Of a DNA stretch of 64,000 nt, positions 24,471 through 35,232 are shown one piece after another. Position 1 is the first letter of the stretch. Each line of letters opens with the position of its first letter. Where the stretch lies: positions 4,154,001-4,218,000 of the forward strand of contig OX393579.1 of assembly GCA_947652605.1 (NCBI GenBank). Direction: 5' to 3'. Made by a program: the position numbers and the translations under genes. The notes beneath the pieces were generated by a model, which worked only from the letters and a program-made list of their open reading frames with translations, was not told where the DNA came from and ran no database searches. This stretch comes from Elmis aenea (Eukaryota; Arthropoda; Insecta; Coleoptera; Elmidae).

Positions 24471-26336
24471 CAGGGCCCGATCCAGCTTTTCCGCCGCCCT
24501 GGGCAAAAATGATTGTTGACGCCCTTTATATTTAATTATAAATTATTTTTTTAAGCATAATTTTTTGCAGTGAGTGTAATTTTTGCAGGTATTTTGAATA
24601 ACAAGGATTTTGTTTCATAAAAAAATTTAAATCCATAAAAATCAGTAACATAAAATGAAAAATATAAGTAGGAGATAGGTACATGTTTTTTCTTTAAAAA
24701 AAAGAAACAACACAAAATATTTTTTTTAAATTAATAAAAAAACAACATAAAAATTAAATATTTTACTGCTTCGCGAGGGATATTCAAATTATTATTATAT
24801 GCAACGACAGATTGGTATAACATATATCACAATATACAGGATGTTGACTGAAAATATCGTACAAAGGACTATACCATGCAAAATTAAATATTTGCAAATA
24901 TTGGCTTCCATGATTATTTTACGACAAAAGTGTAAACATAAAAGTTTTTCATAATCAAAAACTACTTAAGATTCTTCACATGCATTTTCAATTTGGTTAC
25001 CATTTTCGCTCCCATGCGTTAACATCAGCAAAATGGCACAATTTTTAAATTTTTATAGGCATTTCTCACTTTTCTAGAATTATTTGAAATTTTTACTAAA
25101 TAAATATGAAATGGGAAATAAATAAGCGCTATTATATCTTGCATGAAGGTAAGTTTAATGTGATCTAAATTTTAAAAGTGCAGTTGGCATCATTTTCGGA
25201 AAATAACAGTGTTTAAAAAAACTCTACACGCCAGGACGCTACAAAGACAAAGATATCTGAGTTCTGTTTGTTGCAAAAACTTCGTTAATATTTTGTAATA
25301 ATTTCGTCTTGATATAGTAGTGACCTATTTATATAAATAAAAAAAAGTTCTCATATGTGTCATTTTACGCTACACGCGCTTTCCAAAATTTACGAGGTCG
25401 CACCTTAAAGTTATTTGTCAGGTAAAGAATAATTTTTCACAGTACAATTTGGCCAATCGATGAGAATAATTTTAAAAAATCGCCGAAATATGATAATAAA
25501 TAAGAAAGATCAAGTTTTACCCATAAAAAATAATTTAAAACGCAAATTTTTCACCTTTCATAAAATTACGTCGTAATTTTACGTCGTAAAATGATTGGGA
25601 GAACGGATCAGGAGAGCCAACACTTGCAACTAATTAATTTTGCATGCTAAAGTAAGGTGTCCAATTTTTTCTCACAAGTTTCGGGGACACTAACCAAGGG
25701 TTATGAAAAAAAACTCGACGATTTTTCGCGGAAATCATGCAAAATTCAATTAAAGAGCGGAAAGTTAAAACTCGGGACAGTTTTGCTTATTTCGAAACTT
25801 CCTCCTATTCCAGTTTTCGTTTCCAATGAACGATTACATTGTTGCAATATATTGGCAGACTATAGGATTTGCATAATTTTGCAGCAATGCCGTACCATAG
25901 CTTCCATTAATTATTTTATGAGAAAATTATGTAAATCAGGACAAGATTTATCCGGGACTTGGGTCTTGTTTCGGGGACTGTCCCCGAAAATCGGGGACGA
26001 ATGATCACCTTATGCCCTTATGGTAAAGTCCTTTTGTACAATACTCTCAGTCAACCTTGTATGTAAAACATAGTAAGTAACATTAAGTAAGAGAATTAGA
26101 ATGAAAATAAATTTCAAAGTGGAATGATTAACTTTAAACTAATCCTAAACGCTTTACCATTGGAGAACTATTATTGTACGCACTCTAAAGTACACTAATA
26201 CTCTGATGTATTTCTGTATACTCTGCTTTTTATTGGTTTTTATTGATTTTAATTTTCTCTTTCTACCAATTTTGCCGCCCCCAAATTTGCCGCTCTGGGC
26301 AGTTGCCCTGCTCGCGCCCCCCTGGATCGGGCCCTG
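24471..26336. mobile_element. hAT-like non-autonomous element, 1.87 kb, with nested insertions
   Basis: The ends are CAGGGCCCGATCCA and TGGATCGGGCCCTG, a 14-bp near-perfect inverted repeat, followed inside by GCCGCCCTGGGCA-like blocks on both sides. Flanks are CTAGGGCT (24463-24470) and CTAAGGGCT (26337-26345), an imperfect 8-bp target duplication. CAGGG termini plus an 8-bp duplication are the hAT hallmark, so I infer hAT. No transposase is present. Inside lies a second inverted-repeat element (24835-26061). Confidence 0.82.
24835..26061. mobile_element. Nested inverted-repeat element
   Basis: TACAGGATGTTGACTGAAAA with GTACAAAGGACTATACCATG at the left mirrors CCATTATGG-type sequence, GTACAATACTCTCAGTCAAC and CTTGTA at the right (about 45-bp arms, several mismatches). 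It lies wholly within the hAT-like element, so it either inserted later or forms part of its body. A possible third layer, 25648-26010, starts TAAGGTGTCC and ends GATCACCTTA with GGGGAC repeats at both ends. The 115-codon frame 25657-26004 spans it but has no recognisable domain. Confidence 0.65.
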
Positions 26337-26345
26337 CTAAGGGCT

Positions 26346-27159
26346 AAAATTTAACTTTTTAAATATAAAATGACGTCATAGGTTTTGATTGAGATAATGT
26401 AATTATGTTACGCCTAAGCGTATCAAATGTACAGTGCATATTAAGGAGTTAGAAGGAAATTGACTCTCGGACGTCTAAACTTGTTTATCGCTTAAATTGT
26501 CAGAGTTTTGTCAGTTTGACGTCCATTTTGCTAGATACTTCTAGACATACGGCATATTTTATCCTTGTTTGACGCTTGTTTTAAAAAAGTCATCCGTTAT
26601 ACGTATATTCATTGTAATTTTAGACTCATATTGTGTATTTTTAACAACACGAGGCACTGTGTATCTTTATTTAACACATAACGTAATATCAGTCCTCTTT
26701 CCATACGTGTATGGATAATTCCTACTCAAAACTTATCAACTTCTGATGATAAGAATACAAGTAGAAAATATTTTCAACAGGTGGCGTAACGTATATGAAA
26801 TTTGGAAATTTATAAAGTTAAACGTTTACGGATTTCTTGATATAGGAGCCAAAAGAATTTTAAAATAAATTATAAATAACAGTAAAAACTGGAGTAATAG
26901 TAAAAAACTAAACCTATTTCCAAAGTCCAGTGGATTGATAAAATGAGACTGAATGAGAACCGATAAATAAGCAAAAAGAACCGATACAACAGAGTACCGA
27001 CTATCTACCGATTAATCTCTACATCCCTAACATGTACTCAAAAATGTAGAATCTAAATAGTTGTTGAATTTTATGAGCCTCATACACTCCACCATTGTAA
27101 TAAAGCAGCAAGTTTTTTCGCTAATAAAAATTTGGCCTTTTCTCTTGATTTTAAAAAGC
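26346..27159. other. AT-rich non-coding, nothing recognised
   Basis: Unique-looking DNA between two hAT-like insertions. Confidence 0.45.
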
Positions 27160-27167
27160 ATTTTAAG

Positions 27168-28403
27168 CAGGGTGGATAAAAATCATGATTTAAAAAAAAA
27201 AACAAAAAAATCGATTTATTTGATTTAAATCAGATTTTGTTGATTTAAATCAGATTTTTTTGGTTTAAATCAAATGTACCATATTATCGAATATAGTGAC
27301 ATATTCACATGCTATTTCTGTTTTGTGCTAATATATTTAATAACCAATATATTTAATTCATTGGTGAATTTTTGTCAAAATGAAAAATTAAATATAATGA
27401 TTAAGAATTTTGAAAAAATCGGTGCTAAATGGTGAGGTTTAATTAACTATATACAGGGTGTCATTAGTGCGGGATCGGTCGATTGTGGCTAAACGGCTTG
27501 AGATATAAAGTTGATTCAAACGCTATTTTATACAGTTTTTTCTAAACAACACAATAAAAATATTTTCAAATATACAGGGTGAGTCACCTTTCTGGAACTA
27601 ATAGTAACTTTTATATTTCAAATACAACACCCAATTTTTTGTTTAATATTTTTGACCGCCTTAATTTTAAATTTGCATCAATATAATATACTAAAGGTTT
27701 TTATACGGCGTTGTAAAAAAAAAATAATTTTCTAAGTTATTCAAGGTTTTAAGTCTTTATTTAAAAAATTCTCCTGAAGTTATTTTGAAGTACAGAGTTT
27801 TAATTTGGTATGGACATGCAGAACAAACTTTTCTGTTCGCTCGATATGAAAAAATTTGAATCACACATACAGGAGTGTTTATAAATAGGTGGCAACTTTC
27901 AAGATTTTCAAAAGCTCATAACTCGATTTTTTCAAAAGTGAACCCCTGTATTTTTTATGTCATCGAATTCGTCTTTAAAAGAGCTTCATATTTTGTTAAG
28001 TATGTCCTATACCCAAAACTCATACTTTTCGAGATATTCGACATTTTTCTTCAAATCGTTATTGAAGCAATAGAGTGCCGTGGAAAATGAATAAACTGAC
28101 TGTTCACTTCGCTGACGTCAAAAACTTGTCATTTATTTTTTGAATTATTGCATTTCCACAATGAATATTACTTTACAAGAGCAAATTGATATGGTTTGTT
28201 CACCATTTCGTGTATTTAATTACTAATAGTAATACAATTTTGTTTTATTATAAATATCATATTGTATCTACTCATATAATCTCTGATTTAAATTGATAAT
28301 CTTTTTTTAAAAATCACTTGATTTAAATCATGATTTAAATCGTGATTTAAATCATGATTTAAATCGTGATTTAAATCAATTGATTTAAATCTGCTCAACC
28401 CTG
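27168..28403 (+). mobile_element. hAT-like non-autonomous element, copy A
   Basis: Starts CAGGGTGGATAAAAATCATG and ends CTGCTCAACCCTG. It is flanked on both sides by ATTTTAAG (27160-27167 and 28404-28411), a perfect 8-bp target duplication, supporting hAT. Both ends carry GATTTAAATC palindromes; the right end has a tandem 12-bp array. The interior holds TACAGGGTG termini at 27452 and 27572, and another near 27870, then a short start ATG at about 28161 reading MNITLQEQIDMV, which resembles a transposase N-terminus but runs out at once. Copy B at 39401-40613 is the same element inverted. Confidence 0.92.
28315..28392 (+). repeat. 12-bp subterminal tandem array (GATTTAAATC-AT/GT)
   Basis: Five near-identical 12-bp units plus a terminal palindrome within copy A. 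Copy B has only three units plus the terminal one (39411-39470), so the array differs in unit number between copies. Each unit core is a perfect 10-bp palindrome. Confidence 0.9.
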
Positions 28404-28796
28404 ATTTTAAGTAATATCCAATTTCTTCCTTTTTCACATATTTTTTTCCCATATATCTGTTTTGCTTATCTGGCCTGTTTTCGCCACGGTTTCTCATATT
28501 TGACAATTTTGTTTATTCCGGGATTCCGGGAAGAAATCGGACTTCTTCCGGGATGTAATAAAATATGTTAATATGTTGTGATAAATAATCCGAGAAGAGA
28601 GCGTTTTATTACTTTGAAACAACTCCAATTCATGTAATCTATTTTGTTCCATAATTAAGAAAAACTATTTTGAAATAGGATTAAAGTTTTTCCATGTTAT
28701 TTATCATATGGTGGCTACACCCCCAGTGAGGTTTAGCCGCTTTTAAGCTTTTAAGCTTTATAGATTTTTTATTTCGTGAGGATCAGTCTCAGTCTA

Positions 28797-29110
28797 TTAG
28801 CATATACTAAGAACAACTTTTCTCCATTCTGTCCTATGTTTTGCTTTTTCTTTCCAATTTCTAAACCCTGCCCTGCTTAGATCGTCTCTCACTTCCTGCA
28901 TCGATTTTGACCTAGGTCTGCCACGTCTCCTCTGTCTTGCGGGATCCCATTTTAACGCTGAATTGATTTGGGTGCCCTCATCTGCTCCAAAGACATGTCC
29001 AAACCAACTCGCCCTGTGCTGTCTTATTTTTGTTATTATGTCTCCTTCCTTCAGTTCTTGCTTAATTTCTGCACTTGTTCTAACTCTGCATTCCGTATCC
29101 GTTACTCTAA
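28797..29110 (-). pseudogene. Non-LTR RT C-terminal relic
   Basis: The minus-strand open frame 29225-28797 (142 codons) contains, from about 29110, VRTSAEIKQELKEGDIITKI, HRASWFGHVFGADEG (the W-F-G-H-V pattern of LINE C-termini), a basic RQRRRGRPRSK and the ending NWKEKAKHRTEWRKVV. The first about 35 codons of the frame do not look like LINE sequence and may be flanking DNA. The tail is uninterrupted, but the RT core is missing. Different family from 5941-7075. Confidence 0.8.
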
Positions 29111-29225
29111 CTAGTCTATTTGTTCCAATCCCGTGAAATATAAAATATGTTGAATTGGACGAGGATCCCTGGGTTTCGGGTTCCTGAAATCCCGAAAGAG
29201 AAACCCTAGTCCTCCCACACCACAA

Positions 29226-30680
29226 ACAGTGTTCGTTTACCTTCGATATTAAACCGATTTGGCAATGAAATCATCTTTCATATCTCATTCCTGTAATATA
29301 CATGTAAGCTACCAACATATTATTTTTATTAGCTTGAATAAATTCAGGTAATACGCCAAAGTCTGGTCTCTTAGGATTAACCTATGTTTACATAAGCATT
29401 ACGAGTTTCCACGGAGTCCCAAAACAACACACGCTGAAGCTTTAAAACAGAAATATTCGAAGTTCATAAAGTTATACCTGATACAACAGGGAAACTGGTG
29501 TTTGTATTTGTGTGTGTGGGTTCACGCATCGATATTGGATATTATTTCAGATATTTGTTTATTTGACTTTTATCGTATGTCATCGCAAACTGTGGGGCTA
29601 TAAATTATGAACAAGTACGGATCCCACATGTCACAAATGCCTATATTAAGGTGCCAGGATAAAACCGACCATAAAGAGATCAATAGCATAAAACACACAG
29701 CAGTTCAAAGCAAATACATACAAACATCATTTACGTTATCTTTTGTTGGTACACGAATATGTGTATGTGAAGTTTATTTAAGGTTCTGTTCACTTAACTT
29801 TTATCCGAGTTGCGTGGGTTTGTTAAATGAAAAAAGTTACCTAATTCAAATATTTATTATTGTCTTAATAATTTTTGAAATGTCTACGAGAGTAACGAAC
29901 TTAAATAAAACATGTTGTATTTGAACGGTAATAAATTTTCTACATCATTTATATCAGTTGAAGGAAGAAAAATGGTTTAAGGAATGGAAATTCTAATGTA
30001 CTTAAATATGGGTATTTTTGTTGACCTAAGGATGATGGAACCATATTAAATTTACAAGTTTATAAGCAGCATTAAACTTCAAAGACGTCTCACATAAAAA
30101 AATATATTTTTAAATATTACCTAACAGAGGTACTTTTGAGTAGTTCAATTTAGCCCAAGAAAAGCGCTAAGAAATAATTAAGTGGAGACAATGTTTTTTG
30201 AATTCCTCCCTTGTCAGAATACGCGTAGTATTCGAACTATTGGAAACCTTGTGTTGTGACCCATAAATCCTAATGTGGAACTTCTCCAGGCAATTAATTG
30301 TCTTTACTACGTCTCCTACCCGAAACGGACTTCGGCAGACGTGAGAAAGAATTCCAAAAGCTACCCCACCTGCGAGTTAAAAAATATCTACCGCTCTAAC
30401 TCGGACTAAAATAGACACAAACAAATTTAATAATATTCTAAGGACGTTTAATTTTCGCTCAAAAATATGAAGAAAACAGTGTTTTAATATTTAGACATTA
30501 TTATCCATTACCAATTGTAAAAATATTTTAAAAAGCAATGATACTCGTTAATGGAGTCTTAAATATTTAAATCTAGAATTGTTTAAGTGATAAAAATGTT
30601 CATTAGAATTATAACATCTATGACGTAGATATTTCAAACCAATTAGAAATTCTATCTTTGTTTTATAGTTTTTTAAATTA
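29226..30680. other. AT-rich non-coding, nothing recognised
   Basis: A 105-codon frame at 29607-29924 has no domain or signal. No repeats detected. Confidence 0.45.
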
Positions 30681-32347
30681 TACAGTGTGGCTGGTTTTTC
30701 ATTGTCCAGCTTATATCTGCTGAAATATTAATGTTACCAAAAAAAGTTAAATGAGAAACTTATTAAACAAAAGCTGGTCTACAAAATGGTGCTAAAAATT
30801 TTGTTCCATAGCCTACCAGTTTTTCGGAAAAATATCCAACTTTTGTTTTTTAAATAGAACACCCCGTATATTTTTACAGAATCACATTCTAAATCAATTT
30901 CTCTTCACAGTGATATTATCATAAGTATGATTTTGCTTTTAAATTATGCTCAATATTAAAAAAAAAAAGAATTATTATAGTCGGCTGTGGAAACAGCACA
31001 GCATATCAACTTTTTCATTATTTGTATAGTCCAGAGGTTCCCAATCTTTTTAAGATTTTGTACCGGTATGTAGTAGACAATATTATGGCGTACCAGCAGG
31101 TAAAATTTTTTGGAAAAACGAGCCCTAAAAAAATCCCAAATTTTCAAGTGATGACTTTTTTTGTCGCTTGTCTCTCAAAAATTTGGTCGAGCAAAAAAAA
31201 GACTAATCCTACAAATAACTTTCCTAAATTCTCAACTGATGACTTTTTCTTAAGGTAAATATTTTGGAAACAGAATGCAATTCTACATGTACAATTGTAA
31301 TAAAATTCTGGGATACCTACATAAACTTGGTTATTTTATTTTCGGTCTGAAATTAGCGGGCATCAATCATCATCCGATATAAACCGATAATTATTTTACA
31401 TGTATGTGTCTACAAATTTATCACTATCTTCTTCTTCCTCTACACACATGTAATTTTATGACGGTTTATGTGTGTTTATGACTGATTTTATGTCACGTTG
31501 TTAGAGGTCTTTTAAGATAAACTGAGCTGTGACGCAGAAACCAAAACTCGTCTTAAACGTTAATTACTGCACCTCCTAAAAACATACGTCTAATTCAACA
31601 ACAGGGTTATAAATACTTTATCTTGAAAGACCTCTACCTACTACAGTAGAAAGAGAAAGTATTCGGTTTGAAAAAGGACAGACAATACGCTCGGGTTTGA
31701 CGATGGGTTGTATTAAAAAAAAACAACATTATTTTACGCAAAATATTGTTTTCATTATTATTTCATCCAATGTCAATGTCATAAAAGTTCTAAATGCCTT
31801 AAGGCAGCTTGCACATAACATAGGTTATATAAAAAGTAAAAAGAAAAATTATTTCATTCATTTATCGCGTACCGGTAATTCGACATTCGAGTACCGGGAC
31901 CGGTACGCGTACAACAGGTTGGGAACGCCTGGTATAGTCCATTTTTCTTAATTATAATTACACTTATTTCTGTCTGATTTGACAAGTGTTTGCTAATGCA
32001 AACAAATTTGACAGGTATTTGCAAAAAACAAAACAATATCACAGCGACTATAATAATTCTCTTTTTTTGAAATATTGAGCATAATTTAAAAGCAAAATCG
32101 TACTTATGATAATATCACTGTGAAGAGAAATTGATTTAGAATGTGATTCTGTAAAAATATACAGGGTGTTCTATTTAAAAAACAAAAGTTGGATATTTTT
32201 CCGAAAAACTGGTAGGCTATGGAACAAAATTTTTAGCACCATTTTGTAGACCAGCTTTTGTTTAATAAGTTTCTCATTTAACTTTTTTTGGTAACATTAA
32301 TATTTCAGCAAATATAAGCTGGACAATGAAAAATCAGCCACACTGTA
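30681..32347. mobile_element. Inverted-repeat element, ~300-bp arms, interrupted by a hAT-like element
   Basis: The left arm 30681-30985 (TACAGTGTGGCTGGTTTTTC ...) pairs closely with 32050-32347 (... CAGCCACACTGTA). Each arm has an internal GAACACC-C-GTATA motif about 170 bp in, so each arm may itself be a short element. It is flanked by TA on both sides. The centre is occupied by a younger hAT-like insertion (31032-31931). No transposase. Confidence 0.88.
31032..31931. mobile_element. hAT-like non-autonomous element, 900 bp
   Basis: The left end CAGAGGTTCCCAATCTTTTT and right end CAACAGGTTGGGAACGCCTG match the CAG-GGTTCCCAACC terminus common to many hAT families. GTATAGTC flanks both sides (31024-31031, 31932-31939), a perfect 8-bp duplication. 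Subterminal GTACCGGT / ACCGGTACGC blocks recur near both ends. No coding region is recognised. Confidence 0.93.
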
Positions 32348-32639
32348 TATGTAATATATTTGGTCTAGAAAAAACATTTGAATGAAACGTTAATTATATA
32401 ACTTTATTCATCTTCTCTTGAAAAATAAATTGACCAAGTACATAAAATTATAGACTTCAGAGAAGAATTTTTCGAAGGGAAAAATGTTTGCTCTACAATA
32501 TTTTCCTATAAGTTGCTCAAACCTATTTGGACATAAGCAGTTAATTATATATGTAGGGTAGTGTCTACGAAACATAGCAATGTTAACATAATCCAAATAT
32601 TTCAGAACCAACAACCAAAAAACATCGCTGATATCCCCT

Positions 32640-32812
32640 GGACTTATGGGGACCTCCACCGGGACCTGGGAATGGAAACTGTAGAAGAAAAAAAATGCGA
32701 AGAGTCATGAAGAAAGAATCCACCAGCATGTGATTATAGAGGCAATTCAGCTCCTAAACAACATAGCGCTAGTACGAAGACTTAAAAGGGTTAAACCATT
32801 TGAGTTAGTATA
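32640..32812 (+). pseudogene. Jockey-like RT C-terminal tail
   Basis: DLHRDLGMETVEEKK (about 32650-32694) and, after frameshifts, NNIALVRRLKRVKPFELV (about 32758-32812) align with the jockey tail at 17970-18145. Only about 55 codons remain. Confidence 0.75.
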
Positions 32813-32930
32813 AGTGACCGTAAAAGCTAAGACCTAAGAAATGCTGTTGGGCAAACCCTAGTTTTAAATTTAGACTATAATAAATTAGTTAGATTTAAAT
32901 TATTGTTCATTGGTCTCACAAGGAAGGGCC

Positions 32931-33128
32931 ATGATATGTTGTCGCTATAATCTGATCAAGGCTGTGTTTATTGAATCAAGAACATCAAAACTAAATATTA
33001 TCACAGCGTGTTCCCTATTTTTCCGAAGGAAATGGCCAGAGGCACGTATAACTCTGCAAAACATTTAGTTTTGACTTTCTTGATGCAATAAACACAGCCT
33101 TGATCAGATTCTAGCGACAACATATCAT
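32931..33128. repeat. Short foldback, ~65-bp arms
   Basis: 32931-32997 (ATGATATGTTGTCGCTATAA ... ATCAAAACTAAAT) is nearly the exact reverse complement of 33063-33128, with about a 65-bp spacer. It would form a stable hairpin. It lies just after the jockey tail. No element ends are identifiable. Confidence 0.85.
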
Positions 33129-33990
33129 AGCGTAAAATAACAAATGGGTGTACATTTAAAGATTCCCTACAACTGAAGCATTTTTGTAATGAAAGTAGGA
33201 TAATAAATAAAGGCTCAGTTATTTTTTTAATGAATTTAGTTCGGAAGCAGTTAGTTGAAGCTACGTGTACAATAATATTGCAATAAATTACAACAGCAGA
33301 TGTTCTGACAACTGGCAGCTCACGGCGTTGAAAATTTGTGCGCATTTTCCACTTCTGTATCCCTTAGCTTTCAAAGCCATTTTATTAAAAAAATATACGC
33401 TAGCAAACTGGGTTCAAGACCCACAACAACAACAGCAATTTGCTAGTACATGAAAATAATAGTTCAACATAGCTAACAATCGTTGGTATATTTTCAATTC
33501 CAGCAGCTTCTGATCTAGAAACGAATCTGTAGTTAAATTGCACCTAGGTGTACGTATCTGATAATAATTGGTTTTGTGACAATATTTTCAAGACAAACTA
33601 ATAACGGGGAGTGTGTCACGGTTATGCTGGATTAAATAGAATCTGAAACTTTCTGTAATTGAATTTGTTGAACAATCCTTTGAATTACCGAAACTTTGTT
33701 GAAAATTAATAGCTTCATGTTAACGGAATGCTTTAGTTTTTAGTGGTTGTGTCTGTATTAGTTGACTTTGACTTCAAACAATTTTGTAGTTTGGGGGAAT
33801 TAATATGAACTATAATACAGAATAAATTAACTTTCTTTGAATAGGTGAGTAACTACAAGAACAACTAAGGCTTCGTTACTAATTTGATTTTATATCCAGT
33901 AAAGTAAAATGCTGTAACACTAATAATAAAAAATTAATCAATATACATAAGTTGTGAAAAGGTTTCATATTCAATAATTTTACGAGGCAA
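33129..33990. other. AT-rich non-coding, nothing recognised
   Basis: Short frames on both strands at 33001-33453 lack motifs. Confidence 0.4.
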
Positions 33991-33993
33991 GCT

Positions 33994-34228
33994 CCAAAAT
34001 TTCCCGGCCTGACATAGATCTAGGTATCGCAGGGGATCAAATTTTTGTGTGAAGGCTGCAGTTTGGGCACATTTTGCAGACAAACCGAAGGCATACTTTT
34101 TCAGGGGTATCGAATTGTTGCTTAAACGATGTAATAAGTGCATTGATGTCAGGGGGGATTATATTAAAAAATAAAATTTAATTTTGAGCCTACGCCATTT
34201 CTTTCATAGTCAGGCCGGGAAATTTTGG
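33994..34228. repeat. Inverted repeat with GC-rich 19-24-bp ends
   Basis: CCAAAATTTCCCGGCCTGAC at 33994 mirrors GTCAGGCCGGGAAATTTTGG at 34209. The enclosed 190 bp is not palindromic. Probably a small terminal-inverted-repeat element; no clear target duplication. Confidence 0.65.
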
Positions 34229-34304
34229 CACTTACCTAGTAGCATAATACTTTGCAAATACCCTTAGACGGTATTGTGTCAACGTCAAGCAGTGAACAAA
34301 ATAC

Positions 34305-35232
34305 AAATCTGCACATGCTTATGCAAGAAACGCTCAAACGTGTAGTTCTATTTTTCTGAAATTTTTACCACATCTTGAGATACATTAGCTTAACATGCCC
34401 TATCAATTTCAAAATTTTATTAATTGCCGTTTTGATTTTATCTCAGGTCGTAGGAAGTGAGTAATTTGATGAGTATATAGAAATCTGCACATGCTTATGC
34501 AAGAAACGCTCAAACGTGTAGTTCTATTTTTCTGAAATTTTTACTTCATCTTGAGATACATTAGCTTAACCCTAGAAGCCCAATAATATTTTTGAGGCTA
34601 TAAAGCCCAATCATACGTCAAAACGACGTACAATTATAAAAGATCTAAATAACCTTTACTGCAAATATTAGTTTTTTGTATGGTTTATGTAAAATACTTT
34701 CTATGTAAATAAAAAAACAGAAATTTAGAAAAAATATTGTTTATTTAAACTCTGAAATGTTCACTTTAATTAAACATACAAAAAATGGTACGAAAACTGA
34801 GATTCTTGTAATTTTTTCTTATATACCACAAATTGTTTACAAAAATCAACTATTTATATTTTTTTATGAAAAATTGATCAACTCTTATCAGTTAAGTCAA
34901 ATATAATTCAGAAAATTCGAAAAGTGCAAAAGTTAACAAAGCCCAAGCATACGTCATAACGACGTGAACATTGCCATAACAACAAAATGGCGGCTCTTAT
35001 CAAAGCGAGACTGCTGTCTCCTGTTAGCTCTGTACATGTACCGAGTTGGCTAGGATGGTCATGGCGATCTAAGCAAGCGTGCGAAAGATATCGCGAATAT
35101 GTGTTGGAGTGTACGTCAAAATGACGTAGATTGGGCTTCTAGGGTTATCATGCCCTATCAATTTCAAAATTTTATTATTTGCCGTTTTGATTTTATCTAA
35201 GATCGTAGGAAGTGAGTAATTTGATAAATATA
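34305..35232. repeat. 176-bp tandem duplication, second copy interrupted
   Basis: Unit 1 is 34305-34480. Unit 2 starts at 34481 (AAATCTGCACATGCTTATGC in both), runs to 34569, is interrupted by a piggyBac-like element, and resumes at about 35149 with CATGCCCTATCAATTTC through 35232. Differences between copies are few, so the duplication is fairly recent, and the insertion came after it. Confidence 0.9.
34570..35144. mobile_element. piggyBac-like non-autonomous element, 575 bp
   Basis: The ends are CCCTAGAAGCCCAAT and ATTGGGCTTCTAGGG, a perfect 14-15-bp inverted repeat. The left flank is TTAA (34566-34569); the right flank is TTAT (35145-35148), one change from TTAA. The intact duplicate at about 34393 shows the empty site as CTTAACATGCCC, confirming TTAA insertion. 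TTAA targets and CCCT/AGGG ends define piggyBac-type elements. ACGTC-5 nt-GACGT palindromes occur near both ends and internally (about 34616, 34953, 35113). No transposase. Confidence 0.93.

Noticed and set aside
25657..26004. 115-codon frame as a gene
   Set aside because: It spans nested transposon ends and has no domain. Kept only as part of the nested-element finding.
28105..28200. MNITLQEQIDMV as the start of a functional transposase
   Set aside because: The frame stops within about 20 codons in copy A, and the same start in 46470 also fails, so it is a relic.
28288..28506. 72-codon minus frame with repeated DLNH units
   Set aside because: It is the translation of the 12-bp GATTTAAATC subterminal array of hAT-like copy A, not a protein gene.
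33390..33420. GGGTTCAAGACCC resembling a tRNA T-arm or B box
   Set aside because: No convincing A box, acceptor stem or anticodon arm could be built around it.
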